The notes beneath the pieces are model-generated. The model made no database searches, was not told the origin of the DNA, and saw only the letters and a list, made by a program, of their open reading frames with translations. Source: Diploscapter coronatus (taxonomy: Eukaryota > Nematoda > Chromadorea > Rhabditida > Rhabditidae). From it: a stretch of DNA of 64,000 nt. The stretch lies in contig OZ038423.1 of assembly GCA_964036155.1 (NCBI GenBank), positions 57,427,249 to 57,491,248 on the forward strand, in the 5' to 3' direction. Positions 14,001 to 25,567 of this stretch are shown here, piece by piece (position 1 is the stretch's first letter; each line of letters opens with the position of its first letter). Position numbers and translations under genes: made by a program.

Positions 14001-15228
14001 TTTCCAATCGCTTCATTTTTCCGCACTATGTTTTCTCCCACCCACTCTACGATAGATGCACTCATCACAAACCCGGGCATTTCACCGTCGTCGCACCGGC
14101 ATCATTTTAGTTTGAAAGATTGCTAACGATGATTATTTCGCGTTTTGAGTATTTTCTCTTACAATATTGATTAGCTCAAAGTACTTTTACATCTATTATT
14201 CAGTCAAAATAGTGCATTTCTACTATAAACTAGCTGTTTTTCTTTCTCAATTCACCCTTTTTTGCAAAGTTGAAATGAAGCACTCTCGATGATTTCATCT
14301 GAAAGATCGCCGCGTAAATTTCATTTCCCTTTGGATATTTTGCAGCAGAGGGCTATTATTTCCATATTTTTATTTCAGATTTTCCATGTGACTAGATGTT
14401 TCTGCAAATATCGCTATATTTTTTTGTTGAAATTGTGAACCTTTATCGATTTTATCAGCGTAAATCTTGTTTTTGTCTTTGAGAGTCATGATTCTTTTCT
14501 CTTTCGCAGAGTAATGTACACAATTCGTGAGAGTGAGAAAAACATGCGAGAAAAATAAAAAGTGCGAGATAAAATCATACAGATTTAGCGAGAGAATTTA
14601 ATCAACTAAAATAGGACATGACGGATTTAGCCTACTACGCTCATATGACTTGAATAAATAGGCATATCTTTCCTAAGGATAGCCCTTCCATGGCCTCGTT
14701 TATTCGAAGAATCTTTGCATTCTATACCTTAAACACTGCATTTTACTGAAATTTAGCATCATTTTATTTCATTATTTATAGGCCTTTCCCATATAGGATA
14801 CTTTAGAAAACGTTCATCCTTTATACTTTAAACTACACCAATGATGAACTCTGCATCACTTGATATAGGAATCCTTGTCCAAGTTCTAGAACTTCTTTGA
14901 ACTATCGTGAAATGTTCTTGAAAGCGTGATTTTCGCAATTTCGTAGATCTAACCACGCGCCTTTTAATTGTTGTGTGATGCCAAATCGATTTTTACCTTG
15001 TTGTCGAGTTTTGGAAAACAAGAATTTCGCCAAACTCCGCCCCATTTGGCATTGTCTATGACAATAAAAATGCTACGGACATAAACAAACGTATTATATT
15101 CTCGTTTCGAAAGCTACTATTTGAAACAATCTACTGTTATATTGTCGTTTTCAGAGGTTCATTCCGTTTAAAGACTACCTATTTATTTATTACTAGATCG
15201 AACTATAGTTTCTCCGCTAAACTAGACC
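11058..15228. other. Intergenic, no gene seen
   Basis: AT-rich intergenic DNA between two PPxY membrane-protein genes. The ORFs here are short, lack paired splice signals and have no recognisable protein features. A slightly GC-richer patch lies near 12950-13060 (CAGCTGCAGCAGG) and could be regulatory. Confidence 0.5.
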
Positions 15229-17420
15229 ATGGCTGAAAAGTACACAGCTGTTAAGGTTAGTAGACAAATTACGAAAATTTTTGAAATTGCAATTTTCCAG
15301 GTCGAAGATGAGATAGAGCCGAACACACCCCCGCCCTATATGGACCCAGCCAATGCACAGTACAAGAAAAAAATGAGCCGGATTCGTGAGTTCCTTGAAT
15401 TTTTGTAAACTAAAAAAATCTGTGAAAGATACAAAGGTTACTCATTTCTCCCGACTAATTCGATTATACAATATTGTCGGACCACCTTTAAAAATGTCTT
15501 TATCAAACGTAATTACAACTCTTTGATAACCGAAAAACATGATGACAGCATCTGATGAAAACCGAAAAATTTTATGCTCATATCAAAATATCTTTGCGTA
15601 ATCATGTCAGTAAGAAATGAGCCACTTATGAATTCCAAAGGGATCATCCCGGAAATAATTTCAATCCACTACGGGAATTTTCCCTAGGCGATCTTGAAGG
15701 TTTCACACGGGAGTCTGGCCGACCATTTGAATATGCTCATCTTTAGAATACTTCTTATTTTAATGTATCCAATGTTTTGAATTTTCATTCGGAAAACATT
15801 GCAAATCAATCAATATAATCTTCTCTTTTTGTATCGTCGAATTACTTGCTCTCTAATATTTTGATCGGTATCTATTACCGTGTTAGAATTTCCAATGACG
15901 AGAGAATTCGAAAAATAACAGAGAACGTGAGATTTAGAGAGAAAAAGACACAGACCAGTTTGGAAAATCATATGAATCGAGGACGTTTCGTGTAGAAAAT
16001 GAGCGGAAATTCTCCCTTGATTCGTCTTTGCGCTCGACGAAAACATCGTTGTGGTTTGAGAGGGCCGAAAGATGTAAAGAGCATGAAAAGACAACTGTTA
16101 ATGGTAGATAGGCAGCGCAGAGAGAAATCAAGAAAAAAGACGGGAAATTTTCGACCTCTGTTCCCGGTCTTCCAATCCAATCATTACATCTGTTTTACTC
16201 CCAACGGAGCTTGTTGCCGCTTTCCTGAACCCTATCCAGAAAAATTCTCCCAATTTTCTATCTAGCTCTCCAAAATCTTAGGACAATTTAAGAAAATTAT
16301 TTGACCGGTTAACGATCCCTGAGACTGATCCGAGTGTATTAAATCATGAATGGGCTGACAAAGAAGGATGAGGAAACGATTTTCGTCTTTCCAGACAAAC
16401 AGTCAATCACAGTCGATCCACAAAGCAAGCGATGTGAGCACTGCGGAGCATGCCCTCAACTCCAACAGCCACGTGAGTCAATTTTTCAATCTTTCTTTAA
16501 AACGAGTTGATTTTGTTAAGCTTTTGCTCAGGAGCATTCTTGGACATAATTTTTGTGATTTTGAAGGTATTTTACTGATAGAGCTTGGTTAAATCCATCA
16601 ATTGCTTAATGAATCATTTTCTTACTTGTCAAAGCATGATAAGCTAGAATTCGGGCCCATACTTTAAGCTCTCATGAACAAACTTTTAACTAAAAACATA
16701 GTTAATTTTACTCAGTTATCTAGCAAAATCTTGATTTCCATGATTTTTTAAAATGAAAATTAGGCACTCCTCAGGATCTTGCTCAACATTATTCACGCAA
16801 TTTGCATTATATGAACTTTGACTGTTTCATCGCTATAGCTTGATCCTTTCACTCTTGAGTTTTCCTGATTTCTCCAGAAGACATGCGTTGCATAGTCGAC
16901 GTGACAATTCCTGTCGGCTATTTTTGTCATCCAATTTTTTCGGCCCGCATTGATTCGCTATTTCCATTTCGCAATGGCCTTGGAAACTCTGCTACCACTC
17001 TTCAGTCATTCTCATTCGAACTGTATAGAAAAGATGAGAATCGTGTACAGATCAGGGTTTCCTCTAATTCAATGGAATCGACTGAGCTATTTTAGGATGA
17101 AACAGTTGATAGTAGTGATCAAATTGATGATGATCTCAAAAAATAGCGCATAGTTTGAACCTTCTTCACATAATAGAAGTGAAGTGACTTCGATAGTCGA
17201 GCATAAAGAAGTGAAGCTGATCTAAACAAAAACAAATCAAGGATAAATCTAAGAAATATCTGGATCAATTGATGCGTTTTCAGAGCAAGTTCACATGATC
17301 TGGCCGCCACCTCGTCCTGCCGATCACATCCATCAAGACTCGACAAAATTCATCGGCTACATTCTGTTGATCGCCGTAGTGGTCTTCCTCGTGTTCGCTG
17401 CTTGTAAATATATCTCATAA
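15229..17420 (+). CDS. Small single-pass membrane protein with PPxY motif (2 of 3)
   Basis: Exons 15229-15255, 15301-15385, 16395-16472 and 17284-17420 are phase-consistent and encode 108 aa. The order is a short acidic N-terminus, a PPPY motif (NTPPPYMDP), a cysteine cluster (CEHCGACPQ), a Pro-rich linker and a C-terminal helix (FIGYILLIAVVVFLVFAAC) with only a few residues after it. This is tail-anchor-like, with no signal peptide. The first intron falls after an Ala/Ser-Val-Lys just ahead of the acidic/PPxY region, at the same place as in the gene at 18369, so the two look like diverged duplicates. Function is unknown; WW-domain binding through PPPY is inference from the motif. The weakest part of the model is the exon at 16395, which sits between long introns. 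Confidence 0.72.
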
Positions 17421-18368
17421 ATCCTCGACAGTTCAATATCTTCCGAAACTTCCAGGCAGTATTAGATCATCCGAAAGTGATACGTGATTTTTGATAGTAT
17501 AAGGGAAAATTGAAGTATTGTGCGGCCAAAAGTCATGTTATTTTCTATGATTGTCCAGAATTATCAGTGTATCAGCACAATATACGAACATTCACATATA
17601 AATATTCTACTTTAAATCCCATAAAAACAAAATTTCACTTTGTATCAAATTCGAATTTCATATGATTTTCCATTTGCGATTTTAGTCTTTTTCAAGTCGA
17701 AAGTGAATGAAATCGAATTTGATAATTTGATTTCTTTTCGATTCTGTATGATTGTTGAGTAAGTTAATTATTGATGGAGTATACGTACTATACTTGTATT
17801 CTTTAAGTGAAATGATCTAAAATTTCATTAGAATGAAAAATAGACCATTTCAACTTTTTCAAACTTTATTTGCGATACTTTGTGCAGCTTATTATACGAT
17901 TGAATAAATATTCCAATCTAAGATAGTTTAATCCAAACTTACGGTTGCATAATTCTAAAATCGCTTCTTCAACTTGATAATCTTATCAATGACATCAATT
18001 TTCCTAATTGCAAAGTTTTGTGTGCCAACTTCTTTAGATTCTTAGATTCCATTTACCTATACTCTCAAAAGAGCGAAAGTTGTATAATTTGTAAACGCGA
18101 TGCTGTGCGTATGGTCAAGAAGCGAAGGCGAAGAAAATGGTGAAAAGAGAAGAAAAGTGAATCGAATCGGCGGCGAAATAGCATGCGACAGAGAAGCGGT
18201 CGACCTAAACATGCTGCTAGATAACAATAATAACAGCTCCGCCTATCACCGCGGTTCTTATTTTCTTTTCTCCACTCTCCTCCTTACTTTCCCCCATATT
18301 TATCTTGCAAGTCCTAATTTCACGGTTCAGTTTTGTAATTGCGTACGACACATCACATCACATCAGGA

Positions 18369-20426
18369 ATGACAACTGATCGACCACCGTCAGCTATGCA
18401 GCAGCAGCAGCAGCAAGAATTCGCTCAAGTGCATCAATCTTCACAGTCTAGTTCTCAGTCGTCTCAAATCAGCAGTGTTAAAGTAAGCAACCACTAAACT
18501 CTTCATTCAAAGATTTTCTTTTTCCAAAAGTCTATCATCTGACTCTTTTAGAGAAGTAACTGAATGAAGCTACCTATATACTTGAATGAATAAGAACCCT
18601 ATGATTTCCAGATCGACATGCCACCGATCATCACCTCGGCGCCACCCCCGTACTACGATTTTCCTCCAGCCTACTCTGCCAACCCTACAGACATCGTCAA
18701 CGAAGCGCCACCTCGATACACCGCTCGACGAAATCGAGCACATCGAGTTCACAGGGACCAACTCCCAAGCATCACGGAAAGGCACCTCACTGCTATCGGT
18801 ACGCTAGGTTTGTTTCATTTCGTTGGATTTTTTTACTTTGAAATTACGGATCTCTAACCTTTACGACACTCGTACTTTGACGCTTTTCATAAACTGACTG
18901 ACGCAAGATTAACTTTGGAACGTTTCGGCTTAAAATTATCGGTATCTGACCCCGGCGCGTCTGGAGCGCGAGATAGTGATAGTAAATCAGTCCACTAATC
19001 AGAGTACTTTTGAGGAAGCCCGCTAAGTACCTTTCAACGACAAGCAAGACTTTTTCCAGAAACAACTCAACGACTTTTCGAACCTTTGATCGTTTTCTGG
19101 AGCGATTTTGATCTGTTTTGGCGATGGGTACCCGAAAAAAGTAGCAATTACGATCAACAACTCTAACCCCATGTGATCGTTTCGATCTTTTCAATAGTTC
19201 GAAAAACATCTACCCTTCAATACCATTCGAACCTAACCCAGTTCCTTGCCCCATCAAACTTTCGTCTCATACATCTAGAAAACTCTATAGTGAGCTAGAA
19301 TCTAGCGCTTTGATTCAATATCTGCTTCCTTCCAAGTTATGGGCCATTTTTGTAAGTTATGCCCAGGCTCATGTACGCACTTACCAACTTTTTAGTGTTC
19401 ATTAGCACACTTTCTGCGATTCTTCGCGACTTTAATGATCGAACTGCTAATTTCTGAAGCAATTTAGTCATTGCCGGCTATGATTTCTTAATTTCAGTGG
19501 TGACTAAATGATAAGGCGTTTTGCTATAGATTGTGTACATAACTTTAGGTAAATAAAACTATATGAAATGCTAAATTTAGAGTGCCTAGTCTAAAATTAC
19601 GATGCGTTAGTGATGTTTTATCGTTAGTTCTAACGCCTAATAAAATTTTTAGACCATTCAAAATATGTTGCATTATTCCAATTTGATCATTGTTTTGCCG
19701 ATTACCTAATTTTATTGCATTACTTCACGTCTGTAGGTAAATATTCTCATGACGCTTTTCGAAGTGTACCATGTGAGCTGAGAAGTAGCTTCGAAGATAA
19801 ATATTCCTGTTTATACCTAGGCTTCATTTTGGAATGAAGTAATGATAATGTTTGATATTTGCAAAATAACCAGCACGCTTTTGCTCCTTTATCAAGGTCA
19901 CAACATTGCATAGCGAGGCTCTTCTCATCAAGCCAATTATAACCCTTAATGAACTAATAATCGAAATTTCGGGCTTGTAAATCAATAATTTTATGATCCC
20001 GACGTAAAATTACTCGATAAAATGACTTTGTTTCGACTCAAAATGACATCAATTGTTATGAAAACAAGACGATTTTTATTAGTTCAAAGTGTTAAGCCTA
20101 CTCACTTTTAATCGTTCATTTCAACATTGCACCAGTGGAATTTTACGGCAATGCAAACATTTGGCCAAATAATGAAATAATTGCAATTCTTTGGTTCGAG
20201 CTAAAGCAATGCCAAGATAAAAAATGAAAAAGGTTAGAGGTACGAAATAAGCAAAGAATAACACAAAATTGAGAAAAATTTTAAATATAAGTAAAAAGTG
20301 ATGATTTCAGAAGCAGCCACATGCTCCAAACACCGAACACGAAATACGTACATAACGATCTGTGCATTTTTCATTGCACCCGTGCTAATTTTTGCCGGCA
20401 TTGCGTTAGTACTCGAACTAATATGA
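18369..20426 (+). CDS. Small tail-anchored-like membrane protein with three PPxY motifs (3 of 3)
   Basis: Three phase-consistent exons (18369-18482, 18612-18798, 20311-20426) encode 138 aa. A Gln/Ser-rich N-terminus includes a CAG-coded run. It is followed by three PPxY motifs in about 30 residues (PPPYYD, FPPAYS, APPRYT), a basic stretch and a C-terminal hydrophobic helix (ITICAFFIAPVLIFAGIALV) three to five residues from the end. Three clustered WW ligands suggest multivalent binding to a Nedd4-like ligase or another tandem-WW protein; this is inference. The 1.5-kb last intron has no visible exons, so a missed exon is possible. It shares architecture and first-intron position with the gene at 15229. 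Confidence 0.74.
18399..18416 (+). repeat. CAG run in coding sequence
   Basis: Five CAG codons plus a CAA in the N-terminus of the third PPxY gene give a short polyglutamine tract. It is too short to suggest more than ordinary low complexity. Confidence 0.8.
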
Positions 20427-21502
20427 AGCTGTATTAGTTTGTGATAATTATATTTATTTTATCATGCACTACCATCTCATGCCGAGTCTTTCCAAGAATT
20501 GCTATACTTGTAATAATTGGTCCAACTTTCACCTTAACTTTTTTGTAAATAATTTGATTAGCTCAAGTCAAGTCTTGATTTATTTAACTTTTGATTATAA
20601 TAAATCACCAAAAATAAATTGAGAGATCGGAAATTAGAATAATTTAGTTTGTTTGTGGAAAGTTAGAAAAGGTAATTTTAACTTTAATAAGATTTCTTTA
20701 ATTTGTATAAATTATATATAGAACCCCACCGACCTAGAACTTTAAAAAATCACAGATAGGCAAAAAATCGAGAAGAATCAAAATATCGACATTTAACTAA
20801 ATCAATCAACAGATTGGAAAATAATCATATATCCTGCCAAGTATTAGAATTTCAGACTAGGTTGTCCATCAAAAGTTCTTTGTATCAATCGTAAGAAAAT
20901 ATATCACTTTTAAGGGAAGAAGAATATTTTGATATGTCTAATCATTTGGTATAATAGTTGCTCTCACAGAGAAGCCTCAATAATAATTGTCGGTATATCG
21001 GACAAGTTAATCCTTCAAAATAGTTTCCGAAATGCCGATAAATTCTAACTCTGAATAAAACTTTACAAAAAACGGTAAGACTAATCTATTATTAAAAGTA
21101 ACAAAATAATCAGAACAAGTGAAGTTTTAATAATTTGACTCTCCTAGTGAAAAGTTCACCAGAATAAATAGTCATAGAATCTTGAAACAGCAGCTTTGAG
21201 TTGATATGTTGAGTTTGACCAACCACATCGGGACCAACCTCGTATCGATTCGTCATTTCACTACGGGTCTAGTCTCTGGGCTGTGCTTGTTGTTCGTCCT
21301 CGATCTCCTCGTCGCCTGCAATCGGAGGGAAGCACGTCGTCATCATCCGACGAATTTTCTGCGCGTCCTCTTCGGAGCTGAAAATTTGAAAATTAAAGTC
21401 AACTTTCCTCATTTTATATTTTTCGATAAGATAAGAAAATCCGAATTTTAAATTGTTCTTTTCTTCCTGCTAAATGTTTAAACTTTTTTTTTTTTAAATA
21501 AA
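20427..21502. other. Intergenic between convergent genes
   Basis: Very AT-rich DNA between the third PPxY gene (+) and the zinc-finger gene (-). The genes converge here, so it holds both 3' ends. No further gene is seen. Confidence 0.5.
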
Positions 21503-23028
21503 TTACATGGTATCAACGAAAGCGATGGGCACGGAGTTGGGATGATCCCTTTTGAAGTGCGGATTCGCCAAATCAGGCCGACTGAAGTACTTATTGCACA
21601 GCTGGCAGCGCAGTCTGAAAATTTGAATTTTAGCCAATTTCGTCGACAACTCTGAAAATCGTACGTTTTAATGCCCAAGTGAGTGATGGCGTGACGTCGT
21701 TTGTGCGTGGAAATGACTGACACTTCGCGGTGGCACATCTAAAAATTATTATTTAAAGAAAAACCTTTATTTCTTTGAATTCTATCGAATTTTTTCTAAG
21801 AATCTATAATTATAAAAAAAGTATTCTTTACAGCCTATTAAAATCTTGATTGCTTTCTAAATATCGAATTTAGAAAGTTCTACCTGACAAATTCCCCGTT
21901 TCTTGGGTGCGCTTCGTCTCGGATCGGTCAGCAGACTGTTCGGATCGGAAAACATGGCCATCTGCCTTTCAAATGTCTTAGCATCGTACGTCGTCGTCGC
22001 CAAGTTCGACAGATTCCGAATCGTGTCGCCCCGGTCCTCGAAATCATCCGTGGAGTCCTCCACTTCGCACTAAAATGTGTTGATGTCTAATTTTTAGCAT
22101 TTTCGTGAAAATATATCATTTTTCTACAGGTAGCTATAAAAATTTCTCGAATAAATGGCAAAGAAGGATAATTTTGGAAAAAAATAATACCTTGAGCAAA
22201 TCGTTCCTGAAGAGACTCATGATAAGTTGGTTCTGCTCCTCGGTCGTCGTCAGGGGAAAATCCTCTTCGGTCTTCGAGTTGGGCGACTGCGAGTCGTTGT
22301 TCTCCGACGTCTCATTCGTCGTGTTCACCGGGGATGTGGGACTCTGGTTGACGATCTGAAAATTTTCTACTTTATTTTTCTTCAATACCCCTTTTTAAAG
22401 TTCACTCGTTTCGACATTTCTTAAAAGTTTTCTTCTTCCGAGGATTTTATCGAAAAGTAGCATAGCTTTTCTTATTTATTGATTTTGATAGAAGACTAGA
22501 GTTGTGCAAGTGTGGTAAATGATGAAGTTGAATTTTTCTCATTTCTAATTTCCCTTTTTTGCAATGTAAGCTAGTTTTTTTTTCTTTTTTTAAATTTTGA
22601 ACATTAAAAAATTAGCTTACAGGGAAAGATTGAATCTTCCACGAGTTATTCCCAGTGCTGCTTTTCGACGAGTCGCTGCCATTTTTCCGCTTCTTGGTTA
22701 ACGGAGGACGAGTTTCGGGGGAATCAGTCTAAAAAATTGCCAAACTTATAAAATTGGTCGGGAAAAGAGACGTGAAGTTTAGCCAGTGATCAATTCTTTT
22801 TTTAAATTTATTACCCGATTTCCGTTATCCGTTTGTGCTTCCGCTTCCTTGCTGTTTTTTTTAGCTTCCGAAGCGCAGATTTTGTGCAGGTCGTCGGTCA
22901 CAGAAAATGTCATCGCGCAGTTCGCCTGAAAACCGTCGATTATTTTGAATTTCTAGGAATACACCCACCAAAGTGGTCATGAGCTCGATCATCGCTGGAC
23001 CAGGCTCGACTTTGACGACGACGTACAT
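21503..23028 (-). CDS. C2H2 zinc-finger protein with two C-terminal fingers
   Basis: Seven phase-consistent exons (23028-22969, 22925-22815, 22728-22621, 22355-22191, 22069-21884, 21738-21665, 21614-21503) give 271 aa. The N-terminus is conserved-looking, followed by a Ser/Thr/Asn-rich acidic middle with a KKRK nuclear-signal-like patch. Two C2H2 fingers end the protein: C209-x2-C212 with H226-x3-H230, then a short linker (LGIKTL), then C238-x2-C241 with H254-x4-H259. The first finger is split by an intron between its two cysteines. It is probably a nuclear DNA-binding regulator. The start is not certain: the frame stays open upstream (about 20 residues, QDRPTPSYRAPSRLQK) behind a possible acceptor at about 23079, so a further 5' exon may exist. 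Confidence 0.85.
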
Positions 23029-25567
23029 CTTCTGGAGACGTGACGGTGCCCGGTAAGACGGCGTCGGCCGATCCTGAATCCTGATACGTCAATAAAATTT
23101 TAAATTCACGACATGAAATACGCGGAAAACAACTGATTGAACTTGGAAAAGGTTCAAAGTGAACTGCCAAAGTGGTCATATCGATTGAAAAATGACCACT
23201 TTGGAAGCGGGTTCATAAAAAAAAACCATTTCAAGGGAAGAATCGATTTTCTTCTCGCCCAAAGAAAGACCATAAAGTTTCACGGTATAGAGCGGACATG
23301 AATTCGTGCGGGTTTTCGGTAGTGGGGTAAAAGTAAATTAGTTCAAGTTTTGATTCGATGGGTTTGCCTATTGATTGATGGCTAGTTGCAACCTTATCAA
23401 ACCAAGCTCCTGATAACTGGTTTACCAGAGGTAAATTTCATAGAAAATCGATATTTTGGTGTTGGAATTGGGAGTGAAAATGGACCTGAGTAAGTGGGGC
23501 TTTTGAGAACTGGTTCTACCAAAAGTGATGGTTTGAGAATCGATATGTTTGGGTTGAACTTGGCCAAAATGGTCTTGAAAACGAAAATGGAAAGATGGTG
23601 GAATGGGGGAAATGTGCATGAGTGTGTGTGTGTGTGTGTCTCGCATTGTGGGGGCTGGTTTTGTCTGGTCTGTTGGGGAAAAATAGGAGGGGAAGGAAAG
23701 GAAATAGAAGAGTCGCTTGGACAGCGCTCGCCGGAGTCGGAAAACGGAAAACTCCTCGCTCGCGGAAAGATCGTCGGGAGAGACTCGAGAAATAGTGCTT
23801 TGAAGAGAACGGAGGGACGAAAGAAGGACCAGCCCTGCATTTCAGCAGCAGCAGAGCAGTGCTTGAGGGCACTATTCTATGGGCTGCGGTGTGCGGTGTG
23901 CGGTGTGTGGGGAGAAGAGGGAGTGAAGGGAAGAAGGGAGACTCTGGTGTTTGTCTGTTGGGGGACCGAGAGGCAAAAGGGAAGGGGAGAGCGAGAGCGG
24001 AGGAATGCAGCAAGGGACGAGAAAGATAGAGAAGTGGGTAGCCAGCCGGCCAGCCCCAGCCCAGTGCGGTCGATGGGGCACACTCCCCTTCTTTCCCCAT
24101 TCCCTCTTCACTGCATCGAAAGAGAGGACTGGTAGAGAGAAATTAGGTAAGGGTAAAAATAGATTACTCCCAAGACCAAACAGGAGGCGAAGGGTTAAAA
24201 GGGGACGCAAGACTAATAGGGAAGAAGTCGAAATACACATTTTAAGGCGAAATTTTAGGGCTTTTCGAACGTCTGCATCCGATTCTGGAAGAGAAATGAA
24301 GATACAAGACCCTGCCTCACTTTGCATAACTTTGTAGCTTATTGAAAACTGCCTTAGCAACTAAGTAGTATAGGGAGGCTTGCAGTGCGGTGCAGTGCGC
24401 GACTTTACTGCACCGCCAACATCCCTGCTAAGGAAAAGAAAACGTAGTAACGACTTTGAAGTTTGGGAAAGCCGATTGAAAGAAAGGTATCTACAAAATC
24501 GAATCGATATAGATTGGTAGAAGAATGAAAAACCACTCGCCATGACCCCGAATGGTATGGTCTCGCCAAACCACGCCCTCATATGCCAACAGCTACCATT
24601 TGGTAAACAAAAAGGCCGCTGGTAAAAGAAGATGGGCATATCGATTGGAACCATCTGATACCCAAGGGAAATTCAAAGTCTCATTTAATCTCATTATTAT
24701 CTGGGAAGCCTTGGATCTTATACAAAGCGAAGCAAAATAATAAAGTAAATAACACTTGAAGGAAAAGCCTCAGAATGTTATAGCTAGAGAAAATGCAACA
24801 GAAACAACTTCGATAGTTTTTTTTCTAATTTGAAGATGTAAATTTGAATTTGAATTTCTACGCTTTTCATCAATCCTTTCCGAAATGTTTCGTTTTGGCT
24901 GAATTCAAATTCCGAATTTTGTCGAATGACATTTCCTAATTTCTTCCTTGATCATTGCCTTTGTCTCTCGTCTGCGATATTTCAACTGTCAAGAAAAACG
25001 GCATCGTCTAAAAATAGGCTGCTTTTTCCTACCCATATCCGATTTTGCACCTTCGATATCTCTATTGTTTTGTTAGCTCAAACCGTTTGGGGTTCGTTTT
25101 CTATCTTTTCGGTCTCTTCATTCATCGTGGTCTTTCGATATTTATTTCCTTCGTCTCCTTATTTCTCTAACTGTCTCCATTTTTGTCTTACTGTATCCCT
25201 TTCTATTTCTCGGCCTTCTCACTTTTCCCTCACTCTGCTCTGAACGCCTTGACATGCCGCGCGCGCTGTCAGCGAGGTCGAGCTCACGAAATCGGCCAGA
25301 GCCGGAGATTTTCCCTGTTCGCCATTTTGTATCTATTGTTTGATTGGGTGGACTGTGCCGACTTTTCAGATGTCCCTTTGAATTTGTTTTTTAAATTAAT
25401 TATCTTTCAATTATAATTCAACGAAAAGTTACTATATTTTTCGACATTGTTCTCTGCACCAAATCTTTAGAACTCGTTCACTTGAATTTGTTTGCGCCAA
25501 ATTTTACAGATAGACACTTTGTTTAGACGAGCCCGTCCTCGGTTACGGAATACAAAAATCGAGTCAA
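23029..25567. other. Intergenic between divergent genes, with a GC-rich low-complexity block
   Basis: Upstream region shared by the zinc-finger gene (-) and the first Kunitz gene (+). A GC-rich, strand-asymmetric purine/pyrimidine block at about 23620-24200, with a (GT)n run at 23622-23640, keeps ORFs open on both strands. It looks like promoter or 5'-leader DNA, and could hold a 5' exon of the zinc-finger gene. No protein family is recognisable. Confidence 0.5.

Noticed and set aside
23494..24135. Long ORFs on both strands (213 aa plus, 194 aa minus)
   Set aside because: Low-complexity, skewed composition keeps several frames open at once. No family features are visible.
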